From: Pelomonas cellulosilytica
Lineage (GTDB): Bacteria > Pseudomonadota > Gammaproteobacteria > Burkholderiales > Burkholderiaceae_C
Direction of reading: 5' to 3'
Assembly (NCBI RefSeq): GCF_021353265.1
Contig: NZ_JAJTWU010000003.1
Location: 310,001 to 374,000, forward strand
Length of the DNA stretch: 64,000 bases
The notes below the pieces were generated by a model. That model was not told where the DNA came from, ran no database searches, and saw nothing but the letters and a program-made list of their open reading frames with translations. This document shows positions 39,963 to 47,757 of the stretch, piece by piece; positions within the stretch are counted from its first letter, which is position 1; every line of letters begins with the position of its first letter. The position numbers and the translations under genes are program-made.

Positions 39963-41060
39963 CTAGAACATCGCGTGCAGTTCGGCGAAGGCCTGGCGCC
40001 GGTTGTCGACTGCGTTCTGCGGAATGCCGCCGAACTTGCGCGTGCCGGCACGCAGCTGCACGAACCCGATCGGCGTGTACTCGTAGACCAGGCTGTAGCG
40101 GACCTTGTTGTCATGCGAGACGCGCCGGTTGGGGTCCAGGTACTCGCTCGTCAGCTTGAGGTTGTGCCCCTGCTGCACCAGCCAGTTGGCCTCCAGCAGC
40201 GTCGCCAGCTGGCGACGCTTGCCCTCGGGATAGCCAGCATCGGCCACCAGATCCATCTCCGCCAGCCATGTCACCGGGCCGGTCGTTGTGCCGGCAAACA
40301 GCCCCCAGGCCTGGCGATCGCCGGCGGACGACTTCACCTGAGCCGCGGCCGCGCCGATGCGGCCCCAGGGCTGCATCCAGATCGCCTGCGCCGTCGTCTG
40401 GTGTCCCGTGACATTGCCGCGGTTGCCCGGGCCGTTGCTGCGCACGAGCTGGATGGACCATTCATCGCTTTCGTGGCCCAGCTCGAATCCCTTGTCGGGC
40501 ACCGTCATGCTGACGCCGCTGAGCTGGCGCACAAAGGCCAGGCTGTCCTGCAGCCGCCAGCCGAACGGCAGGTAGAACTGGCCTGCCTTGGCATACCAGC
40601 CCAGGCCCGGCGTGGACAGCCGGACGTAGGCCTCCTGCCGCTCGGACTTGCCCGGCGCCACCTGCTGGTCCAGGTAGGCACCGAGGTAGTCCTTGATCAG
40701 CTGCACATCGGCATACAGACGCGTCTGCTCGGTGCCGCCCACGCTGCTGGTCGGCTGGCCGCGCACGGCGGTGCGCGTCGTCGCTGTCCGCAGGTCGCCA
40801 CCAAGGCGCAAGCGGTCGTCGAACAGCGAACCGTTCCAGCCCTGCAGCGTCTCGGGCAACGCATTGGCGGGAATGCCGCCCTGGGCGAAGGCATTCCCCA
40901 CCGCATTGCGCAGGCCGCCGCCCGTGGGGTTCACGTGACAGGCTACGCACTTGAGGCCGGCGCGCACGGCGAGGTAGGGCTCCGCGCTGGCCGAGCCCGA
41001 CAAGGCCCAGGCCGCGAACCCGAGCAGCAGCGCCCCAAGGCGCTGCAGGACGCTCGTCAT
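39963..41060 (-). CDS. Monoheme cytochrome c-porin fusion (outer membrane)
   Basis: A 365-residue protein; ATG 41060 overlaps the stop of the upstream cytochrome gene. It has a signal peptide (LQRLGALLLGFAAWALSGSASA), then one c-type heme site, GLKCVACHVNPTGGG (~residues 38-52). About 300 residues of alternating strands follow (LRLGGDLRT, TRLYADVQLIKDYLGAYLDQQV, EAYVRLSTPGLGWYAKAGQFYLPFGW) and a terminal Phe (ELHAMF), the marks of an outer-membrane barrel. The plan resembles Cyc2, the fused cytochrome-porin of iron oxidisers, but the heme segment is of a different type. It could pass electrons across the outer membrane. Substrate and direction are unknown. Confidence 0.75.
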   Translation of the reverse strand: MTSVLQRLGALLLGFAAWALSGSASAEPYLAVRAGLKCVACHVNPTGGGLRNAVGNAFAQGGIPANALPETLQGWNGSLFDDRLRLGGDLRTATTRTAVRGQPTSSVGGTEQTRLYADVQLIKDYLGAYLDQQVAPGKSERQEAYVRLSTPGLGWYAKAGQFYLPFGWRLQDSLAFVRQLSGVSMTVPDKGFELGHESDEWSIQLVRSNGPGNRGNVTGHQTTAQAIWMQPWGRIGAAAAQVKSSAGDRQAWGLFAGTTTGPVTWLAEMDLVADAGYPEGKRRQLATLLEANWLVQQGHNLKLTSEYLDPNRRVSHDNKVRYSLVYEYTPIGFVQLRAGTRKFGGIPQNAVDNRRQAFAELHAMF

Positions 41061-41518
41061 TGCACCGCTCCCTTGTCGATCCACTGCTTGATGAGCGCGA
41101 TGGTGTTGGCATCGAGGTATGGGCCGCCGAGCGGCATGCGCGCACCGACGGCTGCGTGGCCTTCAAGCTTCTGCACGATGTAGCTGTTGGCCGAGTCGCC
41201 AGGCATCACGCGCTTGAGCGAGGGCACCTCGTTGCTCGACACGTTGACGAGCATCGCGTAGCTGTTGGCCGCGTCCAGCCTCAGGCCCTGCGGTGCCGAA
41301 GCGCCCGCATGGCAGGCCGTGCACACCGGCGTGAACACATGCGACTGGATGGAGGCGAACGTGGCCGTCATGGCCGCGCTCGGGTCGCTCGCGGAGGTTG
41401 CCGGCGCAGCGGGCTGGCCGCTCGCATCCAGGCCGGCTCCGCTGCCGCCGCCGCATCCGGCCATCCACACCAGAGCGGCCGCCGCAGCGGCCCGTTGCAT
41501 CGTCATCGAGATCTTCAT
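41057..41518 (-). CDS. Monoheme c-type cytochrome lipoprotein
   Basis: A 153-residue protein. ATG 41518 follows AAGGA, and the leader ends in the lipobox MAGC (residues ~19-22), then a Gly/Ser/Ala-rich linker. A single heme motif CTACH lies in HVFTPVCTACHAGASAPQGLRLDAANSYAMLV. The rest (RVMPGDSANSYIVQKLEGH, GARMPLGGPYLDANTIALIKQWIDKGA, with a probable axial Met in RMPLGG) is the pattern of small planctomycete-type/YncE-linked cytochrome domains. It is the first gene of a two-gene operon with the cytochrome-porin, under an ECF-type promoter at 41547-41577. Probably a periplasm-facing electron partner. Confidence 0.85.
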   Translation of the reverse strand: MKISMTMQRAAAAAALVWMAGCGGGSGAGLDASGQPAAPATSASDPSAAMTATFASIQSHVFTPVCTACHAGASAPQGLRLDAANSYAMLVNVSSNEVPSLKRVMPGDSANSYIVQKLEGHAAVGARMPLGGPYLDANTIALIKQWIDKGAVQ

Positions 41519-41546
41519 CGCAGTCCTTTCAGGGGTCTCACCTGCG

Positions 41547-41577
41547 GTGAGTACCCACAAGGAGCGCGATGGTTCAA
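41547..41577 (-). promoter_or_regulatory. ECF-sigma-type promoter of the cytochrome/cytochrome-porin operon
   Basis: On the minus strand TTGAACC (41577-41571), a 15-nt spacer and GGTACTCAC (41555-41547). The same two blocks with the same 15-nt spacing occur ahead of the sigma-factor gene (44750-44720). Transcription would start near 41540, about 22 nt before the cytochrome ATG with its AAGGA site. The -35 block overlaps the stop codon of the upstream porin gene. Confidence 0.8.
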
Positions 41578-42278
41578 AACGCCACGGTGAAGCCCAGCGT
41601 GATGGCGTGGCGCGGAGAGCCGTCCGTCCAGGTGTAGGGCCCGCCGCGGCTCGCCGACACCGCTGCGAGCTGCCATTCGCCGACATCGCCCCAAGGCCAT
41701 GACAGGCCCGCACGGATGTCGATGCGGACCGGCCCGTGAGGCTCGGTGTAGAGCGGCAACGCCGCATGACCGAAGCCGCGCAGCACGCCCACATGGCCGA
41801 ACACGGCCACTGGCGCCAGCACCGGCCAGCGCAGGTTCACCTCGCCGTAGACGCTGCGGCGACCGACACCGTAATAGTCGGGCGAAGCATAGACACGCAG
41901 GTTCCAGCGCTCGGCCAGCAGGCCGGCATAGGCCTCGACGAAGTCGTAGCGCGAGACATTCTGGAAGCGGTGCGCCAACACGCCCCATTCGCCCTGCAAC
42001 GCTGCCGACACCGGCAAGACCTGGCCCCCATAGAGGCGCAACCAGCCCGCACGGCGCTCCGTGAACCGCGCCTGGGCCAGCGAAGCGCCGGCATACCAGC
42101 CGACGCTGTCGTCCCAACTGAGCCCGAACTGCGCCGTGGGCCGGCCGTCGCTGTACGACATGCCCCGGTCACGCGCATCCGTCTGCAGCGACAGCGAGCC
42201 GCCCACATCAGCATGAGCCGCGCCCGCCAGCGTGGCGGCGGCCCAAGCCATGAGAGAGGCAAGGCGCACTCGGCTCAT
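41574..42278 (-). CDS. TorF-type putative porin
   Basis: A 234-residue protein with a signal peptide (VRLASLMAWAAATLAGAAHA) followed by GGSLSLQTDARDRGMSYSDGRPTAQFGLSWDDSVGWYAGASLAQARF. This is the opening of the small 'TorF/Gcw_chp' porin-like family, ending in HAITLGFTVAF with a terminal Phe. Alternating strands suggest an 8- to 12-stranded barrel. The start ATG 42278 overlaps the subtilase stop codon (TGATG), which settles the frame against a longer overlapping one. It is the last gene of the sigma operon. Function unknown. Confidence 0.8.
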   Translation of the reverse strand: MSRVRLASLMAWAAATLAGAAHADVGGSLSLQTDARDRGMSYSDGRPTAQFGLSWDDSVGWYAGASLAQARFTERRAGWLRLYGGQVLPVSAALQGEWGVLAHRFQNVSRYDFVEAYAGLLAERWNLRVYASPDYYGVGRRSVYGEVNLRWPVLAPVAVFGHVGVLRGFGHAALPLYTEPHGPVRIDIRAGLSWPWGDVGEWQLAAVSASRGGPYTWTDGSPRHAITLGFTVAF

Positions 42279-43492
42279 CAATCGGCAGCGAACCCCGGCG
42301 GCGCGCACACGAAAGCCCGCGAGCCGGCGTGCCGTGCCAACGTCGCACAGCTGTCGATGCGGTCCGGCCCCGCAGTGACGAACGCCGTCTTGAGCAGCAC
42401 GCCGCTGCGCGCGCCGCCCAGTTCGCGCACCAGCGCCAGCAGGCCGGCGGCATGCGCTGCGGCGAAGGACGAGCCGGTGACGAGTCCCCAGCCGCCGCCC
42501 GGCAGCGTGCTGGGCACGTCGCGGCCGGGTGCAATCACGGCGCCGGCGGTCAACGGCGGGCCGCTGGCAACGACGAAGACGCCCGGGTGGTTGGCCGGGA
42601 ACGGGCCGCCCGCGCTGGGCAGCGCGGCGACGATGCTCGCGCCGCGGGCCTGTGCCTGATCCAGCAGCAGGCCTAGCAGCCGGTCGTCCGGGCCGCCCAG
42701 GCTCATGTTGATGATGTCGGCCCCCTGCTGGATGGCGGCGTACAAGGCCTTGGCCAGCCCGAGGCTGGTGCATAGCGTCTCGGCCCGGGCGGCCTGCCAG
42801 CAGGCGCGCAGCGCCAGCAGCCGTGCGGCCGGTGCGATGCCAGCGATGCCCAGGCCGTTGTCCGCACGGGCCGCGATGATGCCAGCGACGGCCGTGCCGT
42901 GCGCCTCCGCCGGCGGCGCGCGGTCGTCGACGAAGTTGGCGTTCATGGCGACCTGCCCGTCCAGGTCGGGGTGGCCGGTGTCCACGCCGCTGTCGATGAC
43001 GGCCACGCGCACACCGCGGCCGGTGGCCATCCGGTGCAGCTCGGCCAGATGCCATTGGCGCGCGGCCGGCTGGGCGGCGTACAGCGGCTCCTCCGCGGCT
43101 CCCTGCGCCTGGTAGAGATTGACCGGCTGAGCCCAGGCTACGCGCTTGTCCTCAGTGACGGCATCGGCCACCTCGGCCGGCGTGCGGGCATCGCCGTCCG
43201 GCAGGCGCATGACGAAACAGTCCACGCCGGCCAATGGCATCGGCCATTCGCTGCTCAGTGCGAGCCCATGGCGGCGCGCCAGCTCCTCGGCCACTCGCTG
43301 GCGCGACTGCCGGCCCACGCCGGCGCCATAGTTGCCGGCATAGCTGCCGTCGGGCCGGTAGTGGGCCTTAGGCAGCTGCAGCATGACCAGCACCTGGCGG
43401 CGCGCCTCCTCGGCCTGCGCCAGCACCGGCCGCCCGGCCAGGCCGCAGGCCATCAGCACCAGCAGGCGCAGCCAGAACCCGGCTCGCGTCAT
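42278..43492 (-). CDS. Exported subtilisin-like serine protease (S8)
   Basis: A 404-residue protease with a signal peptide (LRLLVLMACGLAGRPVLA). An inhibitor-like prodomain is likely at ~30-130 (RRQVLVMLQLPKAHY). The S8 domain has the full triad: Asp in VAVIDSGVDTGHPDLDG, His in AEAHGTAVAGIIAA, Ser in TGSSFAAAHAAGLLALV, with oxyanion-region sequence IINMSLGG before it. Coupled by ATGA to the anti-sigma gene upstream, so it is part of the sigma operon. A natural hypothesis is that it cuts the anti-sigma factor's periplasmic domain or matures the exported proteins of the regulon. Confidence 0.9.
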   Translation of the reverse strand: MTRAGFWLRLLVLMACGLAGRPVLAQAEEARRQVLVMLQLPKAHYRPDGSYAGNYGAGVGRQSRQRVAEELARRHGLALSSEWPMPLAGVDCFVMRLPDGDARTPAEVADAVTEDKRVAWAQPVNLYQAQGAAEEPLYAAQPAARQWHLAELHRMATGRGVRVAVIDSGVDTGHPDLDGQVAMNANFVDDRAPPAEAHGTAVAGIIAARADNGLGIAGIAPAARLLALRACWQAARAETLCTSLGLAKALYAAIQQGADIINMSLGGPDDRLLGLLLDQAQARGASIVAALPSAGGPFPANHPGVFVVASGPPLTAGAVIAPGRDVPSTLPGGGWGLVTGSSFAAAHAAGLLALVRELGGARSGVLLKTAFVTAGPDRIDSCATLARHAGSRAFVCAPPGFAAD

Positions 43493-44094
43493 CGTGCCGG
43501 CCCCGGCTGCAGCGGCTCGGCCATCGTGACGATGGGCGCCGCCCGCAGTGCCGCCAGGCCCCGCGCGTCCACGCGCAACAGCCAGGCGCCGCCTTCGGTC
43601 GGCCCGGCGACGACGCTGGCCCCTTCGGCCTGCAACAGCTTACGCAGCGCCTGCTCGCTAGTGCCGGGCTTGAACATGACGAGGGCATCGGCCACCACCG
43701 GCGCGGTTCCCGCGGCCGACAGGCCCACGTAGTCGGGTGCGTCCTGCCGGTCATGCAGCCACAGGCCCAGCAGCAGCGCCACAGCGCAGCCCTGCAGACC
43801 CAGCGCCCAGGGCATCCAGCGCGGCGTCGCGCGCTTCGCCTCGGGGCGCATGCGGGCATGCAGTTTGGCCAGGCCGGCCTCCACCTCGCCGGCCGGTTCG
43901 GACATTGCGGCCACGTTCAGCAGCGTCCGCATCGGCGTCTCGGCGGCCAGCTCGTGGCGGCAGCCGGCGCATCCCAGCAAATGCCGTTGCACCATGACCG
44001 CCTCAGCGTCTCCCAGCTGCCCCTTGGCGTACCAGGGCAGCAGCGCCTGCACGGCGCCATGCTCGTCGGGTTCCATCGGGATCACCATACTCAT
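43489..44094 (-). CDS. Zinc-finger anti-sigma factor with periplasmic prodomain-like region
   Basis: A 201-residue membrane protein. The cytoplasmic part has the ZAS-type zinc motif HLLGCAGCRHEL (H-x3-C-x2-C) near residue 38. One membrane helix lies at ~95-112 (WALGLQGCAVALLLGLWL). The periplasmic ~85 residues contain ALVMFKPGTSEQALRKLLQAEGASVVAGPTEGGAWLLRVD, which resembles the inhibitor-type prodomain of subtilases, while the next gene encodes a subtilase. Starts and stops overlap with both neighbours (ATGA). It should hold the ECF sigma factor inactive at the membrane until a signal arrives. The prodomain likeness is by eye. Confidence 0.85.
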   Translation of the reverse strand: MSMVIPMEPDEHGAVQALLPWYAKGQLGDAEAVMVQRHLLGCAGCRHELAAETPMRTLLNVAAMSEPAGEVEAGLAKLHARMRPEAKRATPRWMPWALGLQGCAVALLLGLWLHDRQDAPDYVGLSAAGTAPVVADALVMFKPGTSEQALRKLLQAEGASVVAGPTEGGAWLLRVDARGLAALRAAPIVTMAEPLQPGPAR

Positions 44095-44714
44095 GACATC
44101 TCTCCATGATGACCCGCCAGGTCATCCAGCAGCTGACGCAGCCGGCGTCGCGCATAGAACATCCGTGTCTTCACGGTCTCCGCCGGGCAGCCCACCACTT
44201 CGGCGATCTCGGCATGGGCCATGTCGTGGAAATAGCACAGCTCCACGACTGCCCGGTGCTCGGGCGACAGCTCGGCCATCGCCTCGAGCAGCCGCCCCCG
44301 CACCTGCACGAGCGTGAACTGCTCTGCCGGCCCCGGCCCCGGGTCGGCAGTCTCCGGCGCCTCGTCTTCATCGATAGGCAGGTCCGGCCGGCTTAACGCC
44401 TTCAGCGCCTTGCGGTAGGCGATGCCGAAGATCCACGTGGACAGCTTGCTGCGCCCGTCGAAGCTATCGGCGCGCTGCCAGACAACCAGTAGCGTGTCGT
44501 TCAGCACCTCCTCGATGGCATCGTGCTGGCGCAGCATGTGGCCCAGGAAACGCCACAGCCGCGGATGGTAGAGGCGATAGAGGGCGTCGAAATCGGCACG
44601 CCGGCCGCGCTTGACGCCGGCCAGCAGCGCCAGCTCGAGCGCCTCGGCGGGCACGCCTGGCCGCACGGGTGGGGCGGCCTCACGCTTTTTCCGGAGAGGG
44701 GACCAGATGGACAT
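44091..44714 (-). CDS. ECF-type RNA polymerase sigma factor
   Basis: A 207-residue sigma factor. Region 2 is ADFDALYRLYHPRLWRFLGHMLRQHDAIEEVLNDTLLVVWQRADSFDGRSKLSTWIFGIAYRKALKAL; region 4 is AMAELSPEHRAVVELCYFHDMAHAEIAEVVGCPAETVKTRMFYARRRLRQLL. Regions 1.1 and 3 are absent, as in ECF factors. ATG 44714 (MSIWSPLRKK) is used. Its own predicted promoter (44720-44750) would start transcription almost at this codon, so translation may be leaderless or begin at an in-frame GTG such as 44666. An ATG at 44756 would lie upstream of that promoter. First gene of a four-gene coupled operon. Confidence 0.9.
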   Translation of the reverse strand: MSIWSPLRKKREAAPPVRPGVPAEALELALLAGVKRGRRADFDALYRLYHPRLWRFLGHMLRQHDAIEEVLNDTLLVVWQRADSFDGRSKLSTWIFGIAYRKALKALSRPDLPIDEDEAPETADPGPGPAEQFTLVQVRGRLLEAMAELSPEHRAVVELCYFHDMAHAEIAEVVGCPAETVKTRMFYARRRLRQLLDDLAGHHGEMS

Positions 44715-44719
44715 GCGGC

Positions 44720-44750
44720 GTGAGTACCCGGCGCGGGCGAAAAGGTTCAA
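44720..44750 (-). promoter_or_regulatory. ECF-type promoter of the sigma/anti-sigma operon (autoregulatory)
   Basis: Minus-strand TTGAACC (44750-44744), 15-nt spacer, GGTACTCAC (44728-44720). Both blocks and the spacing are identical to the promoter at 41547-41577, while the spacers themselves differ, as expected of a true promoter pair rather than a copied segment. It indicates that the sigma factor drives its own operon. Expected transcription start is near 44714. Confidence 0.8.
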
Positions 44751-44771
44751 CGCCATGCTAGCGTGACGCCC

Positions 44772-45935
44772 ATGAGCGATGCTGGTGCCCTCTTCTTGCC
44801 CGACCCGCCGCCGGCCAGGCTGGCGGGTGCTGCCGGCGGCGAGCCGCGGCTGCAGCCCGCCGGCCCCCGCGAATGGCGGGTCAGCGGCGACTGGACGCTG
44901 CTGGCGCTGCGCGGCCGGTACGACGAGTTTCGCCAGCGCATTGCCGCTGCCATGGCAGACGCCGGCGATGCGCTGTGGGACCTGCGCGAGCTCGGCCAGC
45001 TCGACACCGCCGGCGCGCTGACGCTGTGGCAGGGCTGGGGCCACAGGACACCGGCCCGGCTGCTGTGGCTACCGGAGCACGTTACGCTGTTCGCGCAGTT
45101 CCTGCAGCCGGGCGCGCTGCCGCGGCAGAAGCCCGGCCTGCGTCCCGGCCTCGCGCACGCGGGCACGGCGCTGCTCGGCTTTACACGGCAGGCGCTGGAC
45201 ATCGTCGCGCTGACCGGCCGGCTCCTGCTGGACGTCGGCCACGTGTTGCGCCATCCGTCGCTGATCGGCTGGCGCGAGATTTCGGCCAACATCTTCCGCA
45301 CCGGCGCGCAGGCGCTGCCGATAACAGCGCTGGTGGGCTTCCTCGTCGGGCTGACGCTGTCCTACCTGATCTCCAAACAGCTCAAGACCTACGGCGCCGA
45401 CATCTTCGTCATCAATATCCTCGGGCTGGCAGTGCTGCGCGAGCTGGGGCCGCTGCTAGCAGCCATCATCGTCGCCGGCCGCTCGGGCTCGGCGATGACG
45501 GCGCAGATCGGCGTCATGCGCGTCACGCAAGAGCTGGACGCGCTGTCCGTCATGGGCATCTCGCACACGGTGCGCCTGGTGCTGCCCAAGGTCGTGGCGC
45601 TGGCCGTGGCGCTGCCGCTGGTGGCGCTGTGGACCAGCGCGCTGATGCTGGCCGGCGGCATGGCCGCCGCAGGCGCGCAGCTCAAGCTCGACGCGACGAC
45701 CTTCCTACACACGCTGCCCGGCGTCGTGCAGCCGGCCAACCTTTGGCTGGGCTGGACGAAATCGATGCTGTTCGGGGGCCTGATCGCCTTGCTGGCCTGC
45801 CACTTCGGGCTGCGCATCAAGCCCAACACCGAGAGCCTCGGCCAGGGCGTGACGGCCTCCGTCGTCACGGCGATCACGCTGGTCATCGTCGTGGATGCCG
45901 TATTTGCCGTGCTCTTCTCAAACGTGGGGATCTAG
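44772..45935 (+). CDS. MlaE-family ABC permease with N-terminal STAS-like domain
   Basis: A 387-residue inner-membrane permease. Residues ~1-125 form a soluble domain with STAS-like order (WRVSGDWTLLALRGRYDEF, LWDLRELGQLDTAGALTLWQ). The MlaE core starts at GFTRQALDIVALTGRLLLDVGHVLRHPSLIGWREISANIFRTGAQALPITALVGFLVGLTLSYL. It includes the conserved LGPLLAAIIVAGRSGSAMTAQIGVMRVTQELDALSVMGI and ends with about five helices. ATG 44772 is used; a GTG three codons earlier is possible. First gene of an MCE-type lipid transport operon and divergent from the sigma gene. Confidence 0.9.
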   Translation: MSDAGALFLPDPPPARLAGAAGGEPRLQPAGPREWRVSGDWTLLALRGRYDEFRQRIAAAMADAGDALWDLRELGQLDTAGALTLWQGWGHRTPARLLWLPEHVTLFAQFLQPGALPRQKPGLRPGLAHAGTALLGFTRQALDIVALTGRLLLDVGHVLRHPSLIGWREISANIFRTGAQALPITALVGFLVGLTLSYLISKQLKTYGADIFVINILGLAVLRELGPLLAAIIVAGRSGSAMTAQIGVMRVTQELDALSVMGISHTVRLVLPKVVALAVALPLVALWTSALMLAGGMAAAGAQLKLDATTFLHTLPGVVQPANLWLGWTKSMLFGGLIALLACHFGLRIKPNTESLGQGVTASVVTAITLVIVVDAVFAVLFSNVGI

Positions 45936-45936
45936 C

Positions 45937-46788
45937 ATGGCTGCGGACGACCCCATCATCGAAGTCGACAACGTGACGACGGCCTTCGACGGCCATGTCA
46001 TCCACCGCCACCTGAACCTCACCGTGCACCGCGGCGAGGTGCTGGCGCTGATCGGAGGGTCCGGCTCCGGCAAGACGACGCTGCTGCGCCTGCTGCTGGG
46101 GCTGGAGGTGCCGCAGTCCGGCACGGTGAAGATCTTCGGCCACCCGCTGGGCCGCTGCGCCGCCCGCGACCTGGAGCGCGTGCGCTACCGCTGGGGTGTG
46201 CTGTTCCAGAACGGCGCACTGTTCTCGGCGCTCAACGTGTTCGACAACATCGCGCTGCCGCTGCGCGAGTTGAAGAGCGTGCCGGCCGATGTCATTGCGC
46301 CGCTGGTCATGCTGAAGCTGGCGCAGGTGGGCCTGAAGCCGGACGACGCGCTCAAGCGACCGGCGGAACTGTCGGGCGGCATGGTCAAGCGCGTGTCGCT
46401 GGCGCGGGCGCTGATCCTTGACCCGCAGTTGCTGTTCCTCGACGAGCCCACCGCCGGGCTGGACCCGGACAGCGCCAAGCAATTCGTCAAGCTACTGCGC
46501 AAGCTGCGGCAGGAGCTGGGGCTGACGGTCGTCATGATCACGCACGACGTGGACACGCTGTTCGCCGTCGTGGACCGCGTGGCCGTGTTGGCCGACCAGC
46601 ACATCATCGCCTGTGGGCCGCTGACGCAGGTCGCCCGCCTGCCCCATCCCTTCGTGCGCAACTTCTTCCTGGGCCACCTTGAGCGCTGCGCGGAGGAAGA
46701 CGTGAAGCGCTTCCGCCTGAGCCTCGACGACACCAGCGACGACGGCGGGGTCCCCGCCGTGCTCCGCGAAGAACAAACTGCCCACTGA
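45937..46788 (+). CDS. MlaF-family ABC ATPase
   Basis: A 283-residue ATP-binding subunit. Walker A is GGSGSGKTTLL, the Q-loop is WGVLFQNGALFSALNVFDNIALPL (typical for the Mla group), the signature is ELSGGMVKRVSLARAL, Walker B is LLFLDEPTAGLDP and the switch His is in MITHDVDTLFAVVDRV. ATG 45937 lies 1 nt after the permease stop. The extended C-terminal tail after HPFVRNFFLGHLERCAEE is usual for MCE-system ATPases. Confidence 0.93.
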   Translation: MAADDPIIEVDNVTTAFDGHVIHRHLNLTVHRGEVLALIGGSGSGKTTLLRLLLGLEVPQSGTVKIFGHPLGRCAARDLERVRYRWGVLFQNGALFSALNVFDNIALPLRELKSVPADVIAPLVMLKLAQVGLKPDDALKRPAELSGGMVKRVSLARALILDPQLLFLDEPTAGLDPDSAKQFVKLLRKLRQELGLTVVMITHDVDTLFAVVDRVAVLADQHIIACGPLTQVARLPHPFVRNFFLGHLERCAEEDVKRFRLSLDDTSDDGGVPAVLREEQTAH

Positions 46789-46791
46789 TCC

Positions 46792-47757
46792 ATGGAAAAC
46801 AAAGCTCACGCCGTCGCCGCCGGCCTGTTCCTTCTGCTGCTGGGCCTGGCCCTGGCAGCCACCGTCGCCTGGTTCCAGGGCGACCGGACGGAACGCGTGC
46901 ACTACACCATCGTCTCGCGCAGCGGCGTCGCCGGCCTGAACCTCAAGGCGCCGGTCAAGCTGCGCGGCGTGGAGGTGGGCTTCGTCGAGGCCATCGGCTT
47001 CGACCCGCAGGAGCCGCGCCAGATCCTCGTCGACATCGCGGTCGACGCGACCGCCCCGGTGTCCACGACGACCTATGCCCAGCTGGGCCTGCAGGGCGTC
47101 ACGGGCCTGTCCTTCATCAGCCTGGAGGAAGGCGAGCCCAAGGCCCCGCTGCGCCGCGCCGAGGCCGGCGCGCGCATCGCGCTGCACCCCACGCTGCTGG
47201 ACCGCCTGGCCGAAAGCGGCCCGCTGCTGCTGGCCGGATTCGCCGAGACCGCCGAGCGGCTGAACCGCCTCCTCAGCGATGACAACCGCGCCCAGCTGGG
47301 CCGCACGCTGAACCAGCTGGAGCAGGCGGCCGGCGACACCAGCCGGCTGATGTCCGCACTGCAGCCCGGCGCCCGCGAACTGCCCGGCCTGCTGAAGGAC
47401 GCCGACGCCACCGCGCAGCGCGCCACCGCGGCGCTGCAGCAGATCGAGCAGCTGGCCGCCGACGGCCGCGCGCTGACGCGGGACCTGCAGGCCCGCGCGT
47501 CGACGCTGGACAAGCTGTCCGCCGCCGCCGCCCAGGTGCAGGCCACCAGCCGCAACCTGGAGCTGGCCCTCGTCGGCGAGACCGGGCCGCGCAGCCGGCC
47601 TCTGTTCAACGACCTGTCCGCAGCCAGCCGCAGCCTGGAGCGCGCCGCTGGCGAGCTGGGCGAGCAGCCGCAAAGCCTGCTGTTCGGCCGCGGGCCGCGC
47701 CCGCCCGGCCCCGGCGAGCCAGGCTTCGCGGAACGCCTGAAGACCGCCACGCCATGA
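46792..47757 (+). CDS. MCE (MlaD-family) lipid-binding protein
   Basis: A 321-residue periplasmic substrate-binding subunit anchored by one N-terminal helix (AVAAGLFLLLLGLALAATVAWF). The MCE domain is at ~38-115: YTIVSRSGVAGLNLKAPVKLRGVEVGFVEAIGFDPQ ... TTTYAQLGLQGVTGLSFISLEEGE. The C-terminal ~180 residues are a long helical region rich in Leu, Ala and Gln (LNRLLSDDNRAQLGRTLNQLEQAAGDTSRLMSALQPGARELPGLL), as in PqiB/LetB- or Rv-type MCE proteins that build tunnels. It is thus longer than classical MlaD (~180 residues). Confidence 0.92.
   Translation: MENKAHAVAAGLFLLLLGLALAATVAWFQGDRTERVHYTIVSRSGVAGLNLKAPVKLRGVEVGFVEAIGFDPQEPRQILVDIAVDATAPVSTTTYAQLGLQGVTGLSFISLEEGEPKAPLRRAEAGARIALHPTLLDRLAESGPLLLAGFAETAERLNRLLSDDNRAQLGRTLNQLEQAAGDTSRLMSALQPGARELPGLLKDADATAQRATAALQQIEQLAADGRALTRDLQARASTLDKLSAAAAQVQATSRNLELALVGETGPRSRPLFNDLSAASRSLERAAGELGEQPQSLLFGRGPRPPGPGEPGFAERLKTATP

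Noticed and set aside
38973-41183. A 736-residue plus-strand frame across the LRR-kinase and cytochrome-porin genes
   Set aside because: It spans the end of one gene and the antisense of another, with no domain of its own.
41519-43055. Upstream extensions of the cytochrome lipoprotein and TorF-like frames
   Set aside because: Signal peptides, ribosome sites and overlapping start/stop codons place the starts at 41518 and 42278; the extensions only mirror neighbouring genes.
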